This document shows, one piece after another, positions 24,929 to 37,441 of a stretch of DNA of 64,000 bases. The notes beneath the pieces were generated by a model, which saw nothing but the letters and a program-made list of their open reading frames with translations, searched no databases and was not told the DNA's origin. Location: NCBI GenBank assembly GCA_000697355.1, contig JNEN01000879.1, positions 29,917 to 93,916 on the forward strand, given 5' to 3'. The translations under genes and the position numbers were made by a program. Origin of the DNA: Syncephalastrum monosporum B8922 (Eukaryota > Mucoromycota > Mucoromycetes > Mucorales > Syncephalastraceae). Within the stretch, counting starts at the first letter, position 1; each line of letters starts with the position of its first letter.

Positions 24929-25912
24929 ATGTCAACCTGGACAAACGTTACCGTACGTGGAGAAAGAAGCATATACAAATGTGGACGCTGACATGTCTTC
25001 CTGCAGATCCCCACCGAGGCCTCGCCCAACTACGTTCTCGTCAAGAACATCTCCCTCCAGTCCTCGGAGGACACTGTGCGCGAGTTCTTTTTGTTTTGCG
25101 GCAAGATCAAGGAGTTTGAGATCAACAAGTGAGTAGAAAAGGATATACGGATACAAAAGGACACGTATATTAAACAGGATGGAAAAGGGATACCGATGGC
25201 GAGCACCAAATCGCTGTGATCAATTTCGAGCGCGAGTCGGCCGCCAAGACAGCAACCCTCCTGAGCAACGCTCTCATCGATGATTGCCACATCCAGGTCG
25301 CTCCCTACTTTTCGCAGACGGTCCCCGAGAAGGAAGAGACGGAAGAAAAGCAAGAGGAGGCAAAGACCCAGGAGGGAAAGCCCAAGTCTCGCATTGCGGC
25401 CGAAATTCTCGCGAACGGCTACCTTCTCCAGGACCAGGTCGTGGCCAAGGGTCTCGAATACGACAACAAGTACGGTCTCTCGACACGGCTCGGTGGTTAT
25501 TTGAGCATGTTCCAAAACAATGGTAAGGACACGCAGAGTATAAGAGAAAGGCGAAGCGCGTGATGCTGACGCACTTTTTTGCTCTGATGTCATAGTGAAA
25601 CAGTTTGATGAGAAGTACCGCGTCTGGGACAAGGCGATGGACCTGAACCAGAAATATGCGATCCAAGAAAAGGTGCAGGCGGCGGCGCAGACGGCTCAGA
25701 GCACGGCTCAGAACGCGCTTCAGTCGCCCACGGGCCAGAAGGCGCGTGGTTTCGCCGAGCAGACTTTGGCTCAGATCGCGGCCGTCCACTACGAGGCACG
25801 CCAGATCAAGACAGAGCGTGGTATCCAGAGCCCCAAATCGACCGAGAAGCCTGCTGCTGCTGCTGAAACGACGACTCCTGCTCCTGAAGCACCCACCGCT
25901 GAAGCTCAGTAA
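24929..25912 (+). CDS. vip1: Vip1-like RRM protein
   Basis: Small RNA-recognition-motif protein of the fungal Vip1 family. Exons 24929-24952, 25007-25128, 25188-25522 and 25596-25912 give 265 residues. The RRM spans about residues 11-82 with RNP2-like YVLVKNIS and RNP1-like HQIAVINFE. The rest is Glu/Lys and Ala/Gln-rich helix (QAAAQTAQSTAQNALQ) ending in an Ala/Pro/Thr tail. The third exon needs the AG at 25186-25187 to stay in frame (an upstream AG at 25176-25177 would shift it). S. pombe Vip1 is the namesake; its molecular role is poorly defined. High G+C coding and strong codon bias suggest high expression. Confidence 0.88.
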
Positions 25913-25982
25913 AAAGATATATCCCATCTCGCAACCTTATCATACCCGCCTCGTACTTCCTCCTTTACAATACATTCATTTC

Positions 25983-27108
25983 TCATGCATGTTTCATGAT
26001 GACACAATACAGTGCTTTTAACAAATAATGTCGCAATTGATTAAGACTGATGTCATTTGCTATCAGGCGATTAATTTTTGTCGAGTCCGCTTGGAATAAT
26101 CGGGATCTTGGGTGTTTATGAGATAAGAGTGTATTTATAACATTAACAATATATTCAATCATTGGTATCTGGGGGCGTTTGACGGTGTTGCAGCGTTGTT
26201 GGTAGATAAAGTGATAGTTAGACGGCCGGTCGTCGATCCTTCTTTGAGAGAGAATATGTGGGTTCTCGGGGTTGTCCGTGTACACGAGTCGCGCTCCTTC
26301 GAAGGATTGAATTTTCTCTAGGCAGTTTCGTTGGCTCTCCTCATCAATTGGAACGTCAAAGAATATACAGGCAGCCTGTGAATCTGTTAACGTCTGATGT
26401 CCTTGATATGCCATTAACAGGTACAGAAAGGAAAAGATCAGGACTACCTTTTTTTTTTTTCTAATTCCCTATTATATAAATACCAACACCAGCCAAATGT
26501 GGCAGAGGAAGCGGTATTTGAATCTGGCGCAAATAGCACTTGCCTGAAGTTGTTCCTGCATGATTACAACGGGACGCTTCTCGTACTGGAAATGGCGGAA
26601 CAAGCCAATATTTGTAATTCCTGTGACGTGCGGCACAGAAATTGCAATGAATTTAAGAGAATCATATATGCACAGATCATATATCGCTGAAATATACGTG
26701 GACGAACGTTGCAAGGCTTTCTCTTTTACACCGCGTCACATGTTGACCTCGTTCGTGACTCACTGTCGTGTGTAGGGTAAGTTTCTGCGAAAAGACGTTC
26801 GAAAAGGGTTTCATGCCAGACGTGGAGGTGTAGTTCGGATGGCGCATGGTGTGCACGTCAATACGGGCCACGACATTATCCTCCGCACTGTTCGCGTCAA
26901 GAAGGCGAAGCGGTGTGGTAACAGCAAAGGTGGCCTGCTTGAGCAGATAGAAGGCTGCAGCATGTCTCGGTGAAGGCTCTGATTTTCGGATTCTGCGTTC
27001 ACGTTGATTCCTTTCTTGTCTGCCGTTGTCATACAGGTGCACTGCGTATTGCTGCTTTTTCGTTGAGAATGTATTGTGATTTTCAGTCTTATTTGCTACT
27101 GTAAACAT
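25983..27108 (-). other. Possible unrecognised spliced gene or gene remnant
   Basis: Three minus-strand open blocks look coding but match no family I recognise. The first, about 27108-26764, includes RHAAAFYLLKQATFAVTTPL and ends at a good GTGAGT donor. The second, about 26686-26520, includes GITNIGLFRHFQYEKRPVVI. The third, about 26383-25983, includes ACIFFDVPIDEESQRNCLEK and looks mildly BRCT-like. The block-1/block-2 junction does not keep frame with the obvious sites. The block-2/block-3 join would need a GC donor (CAG|GCAAGT) with acceptor CACAG. It may be a pseudogene or a gene with exons I could not place. Confidence 0.3.
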
Positions 27109-27307
27109 ATATGAATCTGAACAAGGCTATACCACTGACGCAATTTCTGCAGTCTAGCGTCCGGGCCAACAGCTGATCATTCGCAGGGAAAATGGAGCCC
27201 CTCCAAGTTTGCGGGAAATGCGACTGCAAGTGTGACCCATGAGCGCCCACCGAATTTATCACGCCCTTTAATTTTTTTTCCCTTCCCATTTTATTGTTCA
27301 TGGTGCC

Positions 27308-28130
27308 ATGAGCTCGCATACGGCAGAGGACGATGCACTGGCTATCCTCGAAGAAGAAGGTACCTTATACAAGATCTCTGTGTGCGTCTTTTGCTTAACA
27401 TTAAGATAAAGCCAAGCAGCGCATCGAGGACATTCGGCAACGGATTGAATTTGCTTGCACGACATTACGCGCTCAGGGCAACACGCAGATCAACCAACTT
27501 TTGTTGTCTGTACGGCAACTCACCATGCAGGAGTTCTGTCATTTATACGGAGCAGATACCGCTGTCTTTCTTCAGGCTAATCAGAAACGCCTGAGACAAC
27601 GGCCTGAACCCGTACGACTCAAACGGAAGACAGCTGTTGTCATCAATTCAAAATCATCACCCGCTCAAACGGAGCCTATCACCAAGACAGCACACGCAAC
27701 AACAGCACCATCACTACCACCGCCACCACCCACAACCGACACAACCAACACAAAAGAGAAAACTGCGACTGGAGCGACAGGGCCCTTTATTTCATCATCA
27801 TCGTCATCATCATCATTGGCAGCAGTACCATCATCAACAAGAACAGAAGTATCTGCTATTCCCACCAAGCGGAAAAGACCCAGAGAAGCATCCGCCAAAA
27901 CATCGACCAAAGAATTTGGGCCCATGTTTGTCCATCTCGAACGAAAGAACCATCCTCGCATCGCTTTCACCTTGGATCCTCAGCAATCCGTCGATACCTT
28001 GGGCTCTTTTTCTCTCCACATGCCGCAGGCCGAACTCTTTGACGAAATGGACACCCACCAACGAGAGAATCTGCGGGGCCAAGTCAGAGATATTCGTCGT
28101 AAACTTGACACCATTCTTGATCAATTGTAA
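27308..28130 (+). CDS. Borealin/Nbl1-like chromosomal passenger protein
   Basis: Exons 27308-27359 and about 27412-28130 give 256 residues. An acceptor six bases upstream (after ATTAAG, starting 27406) is equally in frame, would add two residues, and has the better branch context. Residues 18-75 (KQRIEDIRQRIEFACTTLRA through VRQLTMQEFCHLY) fit the borealin N-terminal helical domain that bundles with survivin and INCENP in the chromosomal passenger complex. A low-complexity Pro/Thr/Ser linker includes a run of Ser codons. The conserved-looking C-terminus has FTLDPQQSVDTLGSFSLHMP and a final helix VRDIRRKLDTILDQL. Assignment rests on pattern resemblance; Aurora-B-related function is inference. 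It converges with the acyl-CoA synthetase gene (221 bp apart). Confidence 0.65.
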
Positions 28131-28351
28131 ATATACTCTGTATTTGAAAGAAAGAGGCAAGGACGAAAGGCGACCTTTTACGCAGAAAACGAAAAAAACA
28201 AAAAAAATGCTTTCAGGCGAATTAGGACGAAAAAAGTAATTTTAATAGAAGGAGTATCAAAAAAGGAAGGAAAAGGTAGAGATGTGTATGGGTTTAAGCG
28301 CGTATACCTACACGCAGATGGAATTTAGACTATACTCGTGACACTACGTTC

Positions 28352-30741
28352 TTAGTTAAAGCTGCGGCCGTTGGAGAGAACGGCATAGAGCTGATCAATC
28401 TGGTCGCTGTACACCTTGCGCGCAATCTCACGCTTGAGCTTGAAGGTCGGCGTCAGCAGATCGTTCTCAACCGAAAATTCCTCGCTCGTCAGGTACAGTG
28501 CCCGGATCTGCTCAAAGCCCTTGAGATCGTTCTCCTTGCCGTAAGCGTTCAGCTGCTTGAGGAGCGCCTTCTTGACCTCATCCGACTCAAGCGCAGCCTG
28601 CTTATCTTGCGGGAACTCGGGGTTCTGCGCTAAAAACTTGGGGAACGCGTCGGCGTCGGGCACGAGGATGCCCACCAGGGACGACTGCTTCGAGTCGCCG
28701 TACACAAACGCTTGGGCAATCAGCTCATGCTTGGCCAAGACGTTCTCAATCTTCTCAGGTGCAATGTACTCGCCCTGCGAGAGCTTGAAGATGTTCTTCA
28801 GACGATCAATGATCATCAATCGACCGGCACTGTCAAACATGCCGATATCGCCCGTGTGCAACCAGCCATCGGCGTCAATCGTCTCGGCCGTCTTGTCCGG
28901 GACCTTGTAGTACTCCCGCATGACCGAGTTACCCCGCATGCAGATCTCGCCCCGGGGATAGGGCTTGTCCGTCGAGCGGTAGTCCATGTCTGGCACGTCC
29001 ACGAGCTTGATCTCTGAGCATGGGAAAGGCACACCCACCACACCGGAAGTGTTATCATCCGAGAGTGTCTAGAAATAGCAAATAGTAAAAGATCAGATGA
29101 GGCCTCCTTCGAATGGGGTAACTCTCCCGTCTCCTCGCTCTCGGTTTTCTTTTGGTTTGATCTTACCAAGCAGCCACCGCAAAAGTTCTCGGTCTGGCCA
29201 TAGCCCTCGTACACCTTGGCCGAGAAACAGATACGCATGAAATCCATCACATCGGGCGACACGGGCGCCGAGCCACTCAGGATAAAGCGCAGACGACCGC
29301 CCAGCTTTTGACGGATCTAGAAGACAAAAAAGATAAAGAAAAAAAATCTCATGAGTGCTCATGCGCCCTTCTTTTTTTTACCCCAAAATCCAACCCCACA
29401 TTGATAATCCATTTTCCCTAGATATTTCTCCTTGCTTTACCTGGCCAAAGACGAGACGGTCCCACAACCAATGATCGACGGTGTATTCGAGGTTCGCCTT
29501 CTTAGAGTTGAAGGCTCTGAAGAACAAGAAGCTGGAAATGCCGCCCTTGGCCTTGACACCCGCCAAGACTTTGTCGTAAATGCGGTTGAACAGACGCGGC
29601 ACCGAGCAAAAGACGGTGGGGCGCAATTCAGCGATATCGTCAAGCAATTTGGCCGTGTCACCCTACCCAAATAGTAGATGAGACCCCAGCAACGTCACAA
29701 GTGGGATAGCAGTAACCATACCTGGTAGTAGCCGATGGAGGCGCCCTTGTATACGTGCAAACCTTGAGCGACTCGCTCAAATACGTGGGCCAAGGGCAAG
29801 TACGAGATGTAGACATCGGTGTGGTCTACAGGAGCAAAGGTGCCGCTCTGACCAACAGCGGCTGCGGCTTCAATGGACGAGACGCAGTTGGCCTGGGTCA
29901 GGACAACACCCTTGGGCACACCCGTCGTGCCGCTGGTATAGCAGATGGTTGCAATGTCCTCGGGGCCGGGCAGGGCGGTCTCCTCAGCACTACCCTTCTC
30001 CTTGCCCAGGTTCTCCACCTCTTGGAAGGTGTACACGTTCAGGCCAGCCTGCACAGCGGCCTGCTTGTCGGTCTCATTCACAGTGGATTCCATGATAACA
30101 ACGTTCTTGATGGTAGGCAGGCGAGCCTTAAGCTTCGTGATATTCTGGAGCTTGTCGGCGGTGGCGACAATGAACTCCATATCGGTCTGATTGACAATGT
30201 AGTCAATAGCTTCCGCACCGAGCGTGTCATACAAGGCGACAATGATAAAGGCTTGGCGGTAGGCCGCTTGCTCGGTCATGGTCTATGCTCCCCCCACCCC
30301 GTATGTCAATCCCAATATGCAGCTTGATTACTCTTTCATGTCTTACCCATTCAGGACGGTTGATAGCATAGATGCCGATGGCCTTTTGGCGTTGCAAGCC
30401 GAGGTGGATAAGGCCACGGCCATAGTTCTCGATGCGCTCGCGCACCTGCTTGTGCGAGGACCACACGTACTCTTTGGCCTCGCCGTTCTCGACTCGGCGT
30501 ACACCCAGAAACGGTTCGTCTATATCACTATCAGTTCCCCGTCTGGTATGAAAGAGAAACCTAGGTTACCTCCGCCAATCTTGTTGCCATGAAGATACAG
30601 ATCCCACATGGTCAAGACATTGGGTGGGTGGTCGACGAGTTTGTCGGCAAACTTGAAATGACGCATGGGCACGGTCTCGCCGTCTTTCTTGACAGCATTA
30701 GGGACGGGCACAGCGTAAGGTGGTTCAAAACTCGGCGCCAT
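28352..30741 (-). CDS. Long-chain fatty-acid-CoA ligase
   Basis: ATP-dependent activation of long-chain fatty acids to acyl-CoA, via acyl-AMP, for lipid synthesis or beta-oxidation. Exons (minus): 30741-30570, 30519-30347, 30282-29722, 29662-29441, 29316-29167, 29068-28352; 664 residues, normal for the Faa/ACSL family. The AMP-binding signature ICYTSGTTGVPKGV is at about 228-241. Others are YLPLAHVFER, YGQTENFCGG, GWLHTGDIGMFD and the fatty-acyl-CoA synthetase region IIDRLKNIFKLSQGEYIAPE. The C-terminus ends NGRSFN with no obvious PTS1 tripeptide, so a peroxisomal matrix form is not indicated. All intron phases close exactly. Confidence 0.95.
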
Positions 30742-31136
30742 CGTCGTGTATGAGGAAGCAGTAGAAGAGCAAAAAAGAAAAAAGAGAAGTAAAGAAGAAA
30801 AATGCACGCAGTAACGCACAGAGAGAGGGAGAGAAAGAGAGAAGAGTCAGAAGAGCTATTAAAGTCTATGTACGCACGCACGCGCTCACACAAAGAGATG
30901 AAAGGGAAAAAAATAGGGCGGACAACTTTCCCGCACCCCCATCCAATCCCGTTGGGGTCCGGCAGCGGTGGGTGGGGGCGGGGGGAGGGGAGGAGACACA
31001 CCAAAAGAGAGAGCAGGAGGAGCCTCAAGTGTCACCCAAACCCAACCCAGCAACCAACGATTACTTTTCGTTTTAAAAAAAATAGTGTTAAAAGAAAGGA
31101 GAGGAATATGGGTAGAATAGGAAAAAAATTATATCA
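30742..31136. other. Promoter of the acyl-CoA synthetase gene plus ATXN10 3' end
   Basis: 395 bp. The plus strand is purine-rich (GAGAGA, GGGGGCGGGG near 30976-30992), so the transcribed strand of the ligase leader is CT- and C-rich. This is typical of highly expressed fungal promoters. Confidence 0.45.
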
Positions 31137-33270
31137 TTATGGCTCCATCTTCTTCACGATCTTGACCTTGCCGTCTTCGAGTCGAGTCTCCAGACCCATC
31201 TCGTTGAGCTCAGCCGTCTGTACTGCTTGCATCGGCTGCAGTTCTGCAATCAGTGCCTGGTTTGCGTCGTTCTCCTCGAGTATATTCCGGATCGCCAGGA
31301 CCGCGTACTCGCGGATGTCTAAAAAAACCAAATGACCCAAAAAAACGTAAGCACAAATACCCAGATGTGATACAAAAGTGGATACTTGCATGGATTCGCA
31401 TCGTCAATCTTGCACTGCGCCAGCACCAGTGGTATCCCTCCTAACTCTCGTGTCTACCGTGCGTCGTTTGAGCGAGCTGCATTCGGGATGAGTAAGTGCA
31501 AAAAGCGGCATACCTCGTCTTGCATTTTCCGGTTATGGTAGCACAGCGCACCGATCAGGCGAACACTGTCGCGCTTGACATACTGGAACGAGGCGGTCTG
31601 CACTGCCTCGCAGTGACGGAGAAGGTCTAAGCAGGCGTGATCAATACAAAAGCCGGCGCATCAAGCCAATCAGCAGTATCCTCCTTGCTTTACCTATCAC
31701 AGCTGGTAATACTTCTTCCTCGGCGAGCATAGCGGGAAACTCGGGATCGGGGCATTCGCGGGCGAGCAGTGACGAAGTCATCTGAAGGACCAGCACCAGG
31801 CTAGTGTAGGTGCCCGAGAGCGTATCCGCATCTGCATCATCTCCTTGGTGAGCGGCCTGCAGAGCTGCTACTCCTTGATGGCAGAGCTGCGTCACCAGCT
31901 TGGCCAGCCTGCGTAGCTCCTTGTGACCCATGAATCCCGGGATGCCTTGACTTGAGTCAGCATGAATTTTCGAGTCCAGTAGTTTAATGAGCATCGTCAG
32001 CCGACCAGATGCATCGCTACTGATATGTGTATATGCATGATGAGCCTATAATTTAATATTATCATCACTACAGTCTTGGACTTACTCCTGGCTTTCGATG
32101 CTTCGATACAGGTCAACAAAATGGCCATTGTCCATGAGCTCGCTCACGATGGCGTACCTAATTTTAGATGTCAGCATGAATGAACAGTGTATTTTTCCCT
32201 TTTTTTTTTTTTTGAGGATATACCCTAATTCAAAGTTTTTGTTGTGCTCTTGACTATGCAGCCGATCCATATCATCGAGAATGGCGTAGAGCATAGAGCG
32301 TCCCGTTTTGGATTTAATCATAAGCCGGCTAATATAGTTATGAGTACAGGTGCACTGACCCTTCTTGTTTCCTTTTTTTCTTACCATCGTTCAGGGGACC
32401 TTTTAATACAATTGAGAACAAGGACAAGCGTGCTCATCATGATGGTCTCGTCGTTCATGGTCAGTAGCTGGCTGATGGTACATGCATCAAACAAAAAATA
32501 AAAGTGAGCATGGCATAGCATAGCATACACAAAATTAAAAAAGTGTCATTCGTAACTACAGCTACAGCGTCCCTCGAACATACCAGTAAAGCCTGCCACG
32601 ATCGGCGTCTCGCATCCATTCCTTCCAAATCTTCTCCAGATCGAGGTCATTCCCTGTGAGCATATTGCATACTGCTTGCGTGCCGACCCGCAGCAGCAGG
32701 ATAGCTTTATACGAAAACAATATGTATATTAAGACAGCAATCACAAAAGAAACAGCCTTCTTTTCCTGTTACCGTGTTCCTCATAGTTTTGGAGGTTCGG
32801 CACCATGAGTTTCTCAGTATCGTGTAGGATCCCATAAGCACTAGGGGTCTACTGTCAATAAGACGCGAAGGAGAGGAAAAGACGTTACTCGTACATGGCG
32901 AGCTGCTGATTAACGCGTTCGTGAGCAACAGCGTTCCGAGACAGTTTGAGAAGTGCGATGGTGCATGCATGGTGAGACATGGGAGTGGACGTGGAAGTGG
33001 GGTTCGTGGTATGGAGCCCTAAGGCTTGATGGGTATGTTTCCAAAAGTCTGCAGAGCATCCCAGCTGGGATCTAGGAAAGGGAAATAAGACAACAAGACA
33101 ACAGGAATGAAAAAAAAAAAAAGAAATAGAAATAGAAAACGGGAATACCGGAAAGCGTTGTCACTGAGTGTGCGTCGTATGGCGTCATTCAGAGCGGTCT
33201 CGAGAGAGAGTGCGTTGTGCTGGGTAGGATCGCTCACGTAATGGTGAAGAGTCTGACAGATCGCGTCCAT
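31137..33270 (-). CDS. ATXN10: Ataxin-10 homologue (armadillo-like)
   Basis: Eleven short exons (minus): 33270-33149, 33071-32889, 32840-32773, 32704-32584, 32471-32385, 32328-32224, 32157-32086, 32019-31694, 31626-31514, 31453-31390, 31318-31137; 480 residues. The C-terminal ataxin-10 domain is clear: YVKRDSVRLIGALCYHN, GGIPLVLAQCKIDDANP, YIREYAVLAIRNILEEN and NQALIAELQPM. The rest is helical and repeat-like. Fungal relatives (Ctr86/Cpr-type) are involved in cytokinesis or growth control, but the biochemical role is unclear. The last intron (31319-31389) has a GC donor, required to produce NPYIREYA. Start chosen at MDAICQTLHH; upstream in-frame codons look like leader. It is divergent from SEC2. 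Confidence 0.88.
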
Positions 33271-33867
33271 ATGCGGAACAAGAGCGGCGAGGCAGGAGAC
33301 GGGTGCACAAAGGGGGAAGGAGGGGAGCTTTAGATTTCTTTTTTTCTTCCCGGCTGTGGTACTTTTTGTTTTGAGTGACCGAATAAGAGCCCGCGATGCC
33401 AGCATTGCACCGCCGGCATAGGCCAAATCAGCATTGCAAATCCCCCTCGCTCTTATCCTGCCCAACAACGCCTTCAGGGGAGCGAAAGGGGGGAAAACAC
33501 CAGGGTTGGCAGGCCTTTTTACACCATGCCTGCCGCACTCACTCTCGCTCACTCACGCACACTCTCGCTATCACTCTCCCGCCTCCCCCCCCCTTTATGT
33601 GTGTGTGTGTGCGTGTGTGTAATGTTTGCAGTGGTCGAGCCATCCAACTGCAGGGTTTTCCCTTGCCTCTCGCTCTCTTCGTGTGTGTAGATGTGTGTTT
33701 TTCTGCCCTAACCCCTTGGTCCTGGTGTGCCTATTAAGCTTGCTTTCTCATTATCAGTGGTTTGCATTCTTTTTCATTTTTTCTTCTTCTTCTTCTTCTC
33801 CTTCTATTTTCACAACACCACCTAGTGTACCACCTTCCATTCGTTTCGCACCCACAGTCCTACAGTC
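33271..33867. other. Divergent ATXN10/SEC2 promoter region
   Basis: 597 bp shared by two genes pointing away from each other. It contains CACTCTCGCTCACTCACGCA-type CT repeats, a (TG)n tract at about 33597-33620, and a (TTC)n tract just before the SEC2 leader (about 33781-33800). Confidence 0.5.
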
Positions 33868-35081
33868 ATGCCAGACTTTGCTCAGCAGACAGAAAAACTC
33901 AACACCGGCATTGCATTCTATCAAAAACAGCTCGAGAAGCGTGATCAGGAGATTGCCTATCTGCAGCAAGCCATGCAGTCGCTCAACGCCAAATACGTGG
34001 CCGAAATCGAGCGCGCTGCTGACGCTCTCCATCAAAAAGACATGGTCGAGCACGAGCTGGAGGACCTCAGCTGCCGCCTCTTTGAGCAGGCGAATGAGAT
34101 GGTCTCCCACGCCAAGCGAGAAAACTGGCATCTCGAGCAGCGGCTCAAACAGACCGAAGAGCACCTCGCAGCCGAACAAAGCCAACTTGCCGAACTACGT
34201 CAACGCATTCACCATGACGACCAACCCAGCAATACAAGCCTTACGAGCATGGACGCAGACAGCCATGTCCAGGATACGATGCCACTGCCCACGCCCGATC
34301 CTGCCTTTGAAGCGTTTCTGGCCATGCCGTCGTTGTCGCACCCCTACATCCAAGCCTGCTTTATCGAAGACATACAGCCTTGTCTGCGCTTCCGTGCCAT
34401 CTCTGCCAAAGCGCTGGTCGGCCTCCTGTCGCGCCAGCCATGCTTTATCGAAAAGATCACCCCCGCCGTCTCCTCGATCCCATCCCCTGCACAACAGCGA
34501 CGCTTTCTGCCGCCACTGTTCGACAAACTCATGGCCACCTTTGAGGATGCGCCCATGGCCTCCACCCTGGGTCCTCCCGCCGACCCGAATACCTGCGCAT
34601 GCTGTCTGGCCACGCGGCCTCTACTATTCCGTCTCAGGCTCGACGCGTGCCACGACTGGGTCCTGATCGACCAGGCCTGCCGCGACCGGCTTGTCGCGGC
34701 CTGCAATTTTTACGTCTTTGTGCGTCAGATCCTGGATCGTCGCACCCACATGGCGCCCGCGCACCTGTACGCCGAATGCATCCGCCTTCGTCTGCAGATG
34801 TTTCACGCACGGTAAGAACCAACATGTTTTTTGTCCTTTATAACAGTGATAGCCACTGACCCTGCACTTTTAGGATCGGTTCCTTGAATACCGCCTCCTG
34901 CGTCGACGCGGAGGACACCGCCTCGCTTGCCGAGTCAACAGCTTCGTCCGCCGCGAGCAGTGAGCCTCATACACCTACGCAGACCCATCCATGGTCGCTC
35001 GACCCTGGCGAAGCGTCTGAGTCCAGCGTAAAACCAGTAACAGCGACAGCAACAGAAGCAGACGCCATGACTTCCTCTTGA
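33868..35081 (+). CDS. SEC2: Sec2-type Rab guanine-nucleotide exchange factor
   Basis: Exons 33868-34811 and 34874-35081, 383 residues. A long N-terminal coiled coil (about 5-120) contains the exchange motif LEDLSCRLFEQANEMVSHAK, which matches yeast Sec2 (VEDLTASLFDEANNMVADAR) and mammalian Rabin8. In relatives this coil opens Sec4/Rab8 for GDP release on secretory vesicles bound for the growing tip. A C-terminal folded region (about 150-315) has a possible metal-binding CACC at residue ~245 and conserved CFIEDIQPCLRFR and LRLDACHDW. The last 60 residues are Ser/Thr/Glu-rich and low complexity. Exocytic, polarised-growth role inferred from the family. Confidence 0.85.
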
Positions 35082-35134
35082 CGGAGGTGATGGACTGGAT
35101 GTACAAAAGTATAATAACTACCACACTTACAGAG

Positions 35135-35177
35135 GCACGCACGCACGCACACACACACACATATATACACACTCACA
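35135..35177. repeat. (CACG)n/(CA)n/(TA)n microsatellite
   Basis: Compound simple repeat in the SEC2 3' region: GCAC units, then CA, then ATATATACACAC. Probably in the 3' UTR. Confidence 0.85.
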
Positions 35178-35470
35178 TAAAACTCTCTCTGTCTCTCTTT
35201 TTTGCTTTTATTTTTTTGTTGGACCCTCTATTTTGGAATCGCAGATCACACGCATAGAACTCAGAGAGGGGACCCAGGATATGGGTCCAGTGGAATCCTC
35301 TCATCTATTGCTTGCCCCAGTTTTGAATTTTTTCCTTTTCTTCTTTTTCCCTTTTGCTCCTTCCTTCTACTCTTACAGTATTCTCTCTTTCGTGGTCTAC
35401 TTTACACTTTTGCACCTGGCATTCTAATCTTCTCCATTTTCCCGATTTAAATCTCCTCTTGCTTTGAACC

Positions 35471-37441
35471 ATGGCCGCGATTCCACTGTCGGTCCCCGAA
35501 GCTGCGGCATCCACCGACACGATTCAGTTCAAATTGGTGGTCCATTCTGACGTCGACGTAATGCCTTCTTCCTCTTTATTTTGTAACGTACGCACGCGCG
35601 TGTGTGTATGCGTTCTCAAAAGGCGTTTTATTTTTCTCTTTTTTACTTCAGGGACAGGAACCGACCGCAGTTGTGTTTCGGTCGTTTCAGCAAATCAGCT
35701 GGTTGCATGAAAAATTGTCGCTTCTTCCAGAAGTGGTCGTCCCACCCTTGCCTGAACCGCCCTTGACGTCTCGCATGGACGATCAGGATTATGTCGAACG
35801 AAAGCGCCTGCAGATCCAGCGCTTCTTTGAAAAGATCATGACCCGAGATCTCTTTGTTCAGCACCCCGATTTCGTCCATTTCCTCTCCAATGATATGGTA
35901 TTCCTATTACAGATGAGCAAACGGTGAATCCAGAATCCAAAACTTTATCTCATCATGCTGTATACTGTGCATAGGCACCCACTGAGGTCGGTCGAACCCA
36001 CCGAGGCGTCTTGTCCTTTCTGCGCTTCAACCGCGTCATTCGCCCAAACGATCACGGCTTTAAATCGTACAAGGCGCCCATGTCACTCGAAGGCGTGAGT
36101 CGTGTCATCTTTTTCAAACGGGGCCGCTGATGGTTACTAGAATGATCAAGAGATGTTTCATCGCCATCAAGTCTATATTATTCGGCTCGAGTCTTATTTT
36201 GGAGCCATCGCAGAGTCGCTCAATCACCTTATCCAGAACCGCGACGGTCAGTCTATTTTATTTATAGCCAACGTGTCAATTGCTCACATGATGTATATGC
36301 ATAGCTCTGTCGGACGTGTTAACCCATATGGGCGACCTGGTCATTGAAACCACACAAAGCAAATACCGCTTGGGCGACGGTAGCGCCGAAGAGCTGAGGC
36401 AGGGTCAACGTGCTTTGGATCACAAGATGCAGCTATTTGGTCTCTTGATGGACGAGCTTGGTTTCATCTCAACACGCCAGGTGATTTATCATTTTTGCAT
36501 GCTTTGACTGCTTTACTCTTAATGTTTCTCTGACAGCACATCAATTCTCTTATTCGAACTGTCACAGGGTATCGAGGAAACCATGAAGTTCGGCGACGTC
36601 ATGATTGAACAAAAGAATTCGATGGATCCCCTCAAGGTATGTTCTCATGACGCACACCTAAATCAGGGGTCCTGTTTGGTCTGCTTTAACCATCCTCCGC
36701 CCCCCCCCCAATGATCTATATCACTATCAGACCGTTTTCAATGCGCGCACACAAAAGCTGATGGAGTATGTCGAGAGTGTGAAATTCCGCAACAAAAAAC
36801 GCGACAAGGCCGATAAGCTCAAGATGCGCATGGGAATGCATGCACCCGAGGTGCAGGCGACTGCGGCCGAGGAGCAGGAAGCCGCCGACGCGTTGTCCGC
36901 GAGCCGGGATCGATTCGATACTTGCCAGGCACAGGTCAAGCAAGAAATTGACCTGTTTGAAGCCTCGAAACAGCAGCAAGTGAAAACCGCCATTCAAGCC
37001 TACTGCCAGCTCAACCTCAAATATGAGCGCGCCAAGCTCGACAGCCTCCAGAAAGCACTTGATGAGATGCGCCAATTCCAGCCCAAGCCGGTCCGCATGG
37101 CGCTCTTGCCCGACTCGTCGTCTTCTGACAATGAAGATCCACTCTCGTCGTCGTCCAAAGACTCGAATGGCAAACCGATGAAACGCCGACGGAGGCAAAA
37201 GACGGCCAAACCCAAGGCGATCCAGTCCTCGGCGTCCCTGCCGACCTGGAAGACGGATGAGCCGAAACCAAAACGCAAAGGCAAGCAGGCCACCCTTCCA
37301 TCGCGCTCGAGCGTGCGCGTGTCGCCCTTTGCCCACCAGCGTCATGATGAAGAGGACGACGAGGACGATCATCGCTCGCGGGTGCATATCTCAGCATCCT
37401 ATGACGACCGTCTCGACACTGATCTTTCGTGGCGGCGATAA
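35471..37441 (+). CDS. PX-BAR sorting nexin (Snx41/Atg20-like)
   Basis: Exons 35471-35557, 35652-35897, 35975-36094, 36141-36246, 36305-36480, 36568-36636, 36731-37441; 504 residues. The N-terminal PX fold (about 15-110) includes AVVFRSFQQISWLHEKL, PPLPEPP and RKRLQIQRFFEKIM, the phosphoinositide-binding face. The following helical region (about 150-390) has heptad character (FRNKKRDKADKLKMR, QVKQEIDLFEASKQQQVKTA) consistent with a BAR domain that shapes endosomal tubules. The tail is Ser-, Lys/Arg- and Asp-rich (SSSSDNEDPLSSSSKD, KRRRRQK), unusual for the family and possibly a phospho- or nucleolar-type signal. Function (endosomal recycling or selective autophagy) is inferred; the exact subfamily is uncertain. 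Confidence 0.8.

Noticed and set aside
27192..27242. Tiny Cys-rich frame (CGKCDCKCDP) suggestive of a metallothionein
   Set aside because: Only 16 codons, no promoter or splice signals that extend it, and no conserved metallothionein layout.
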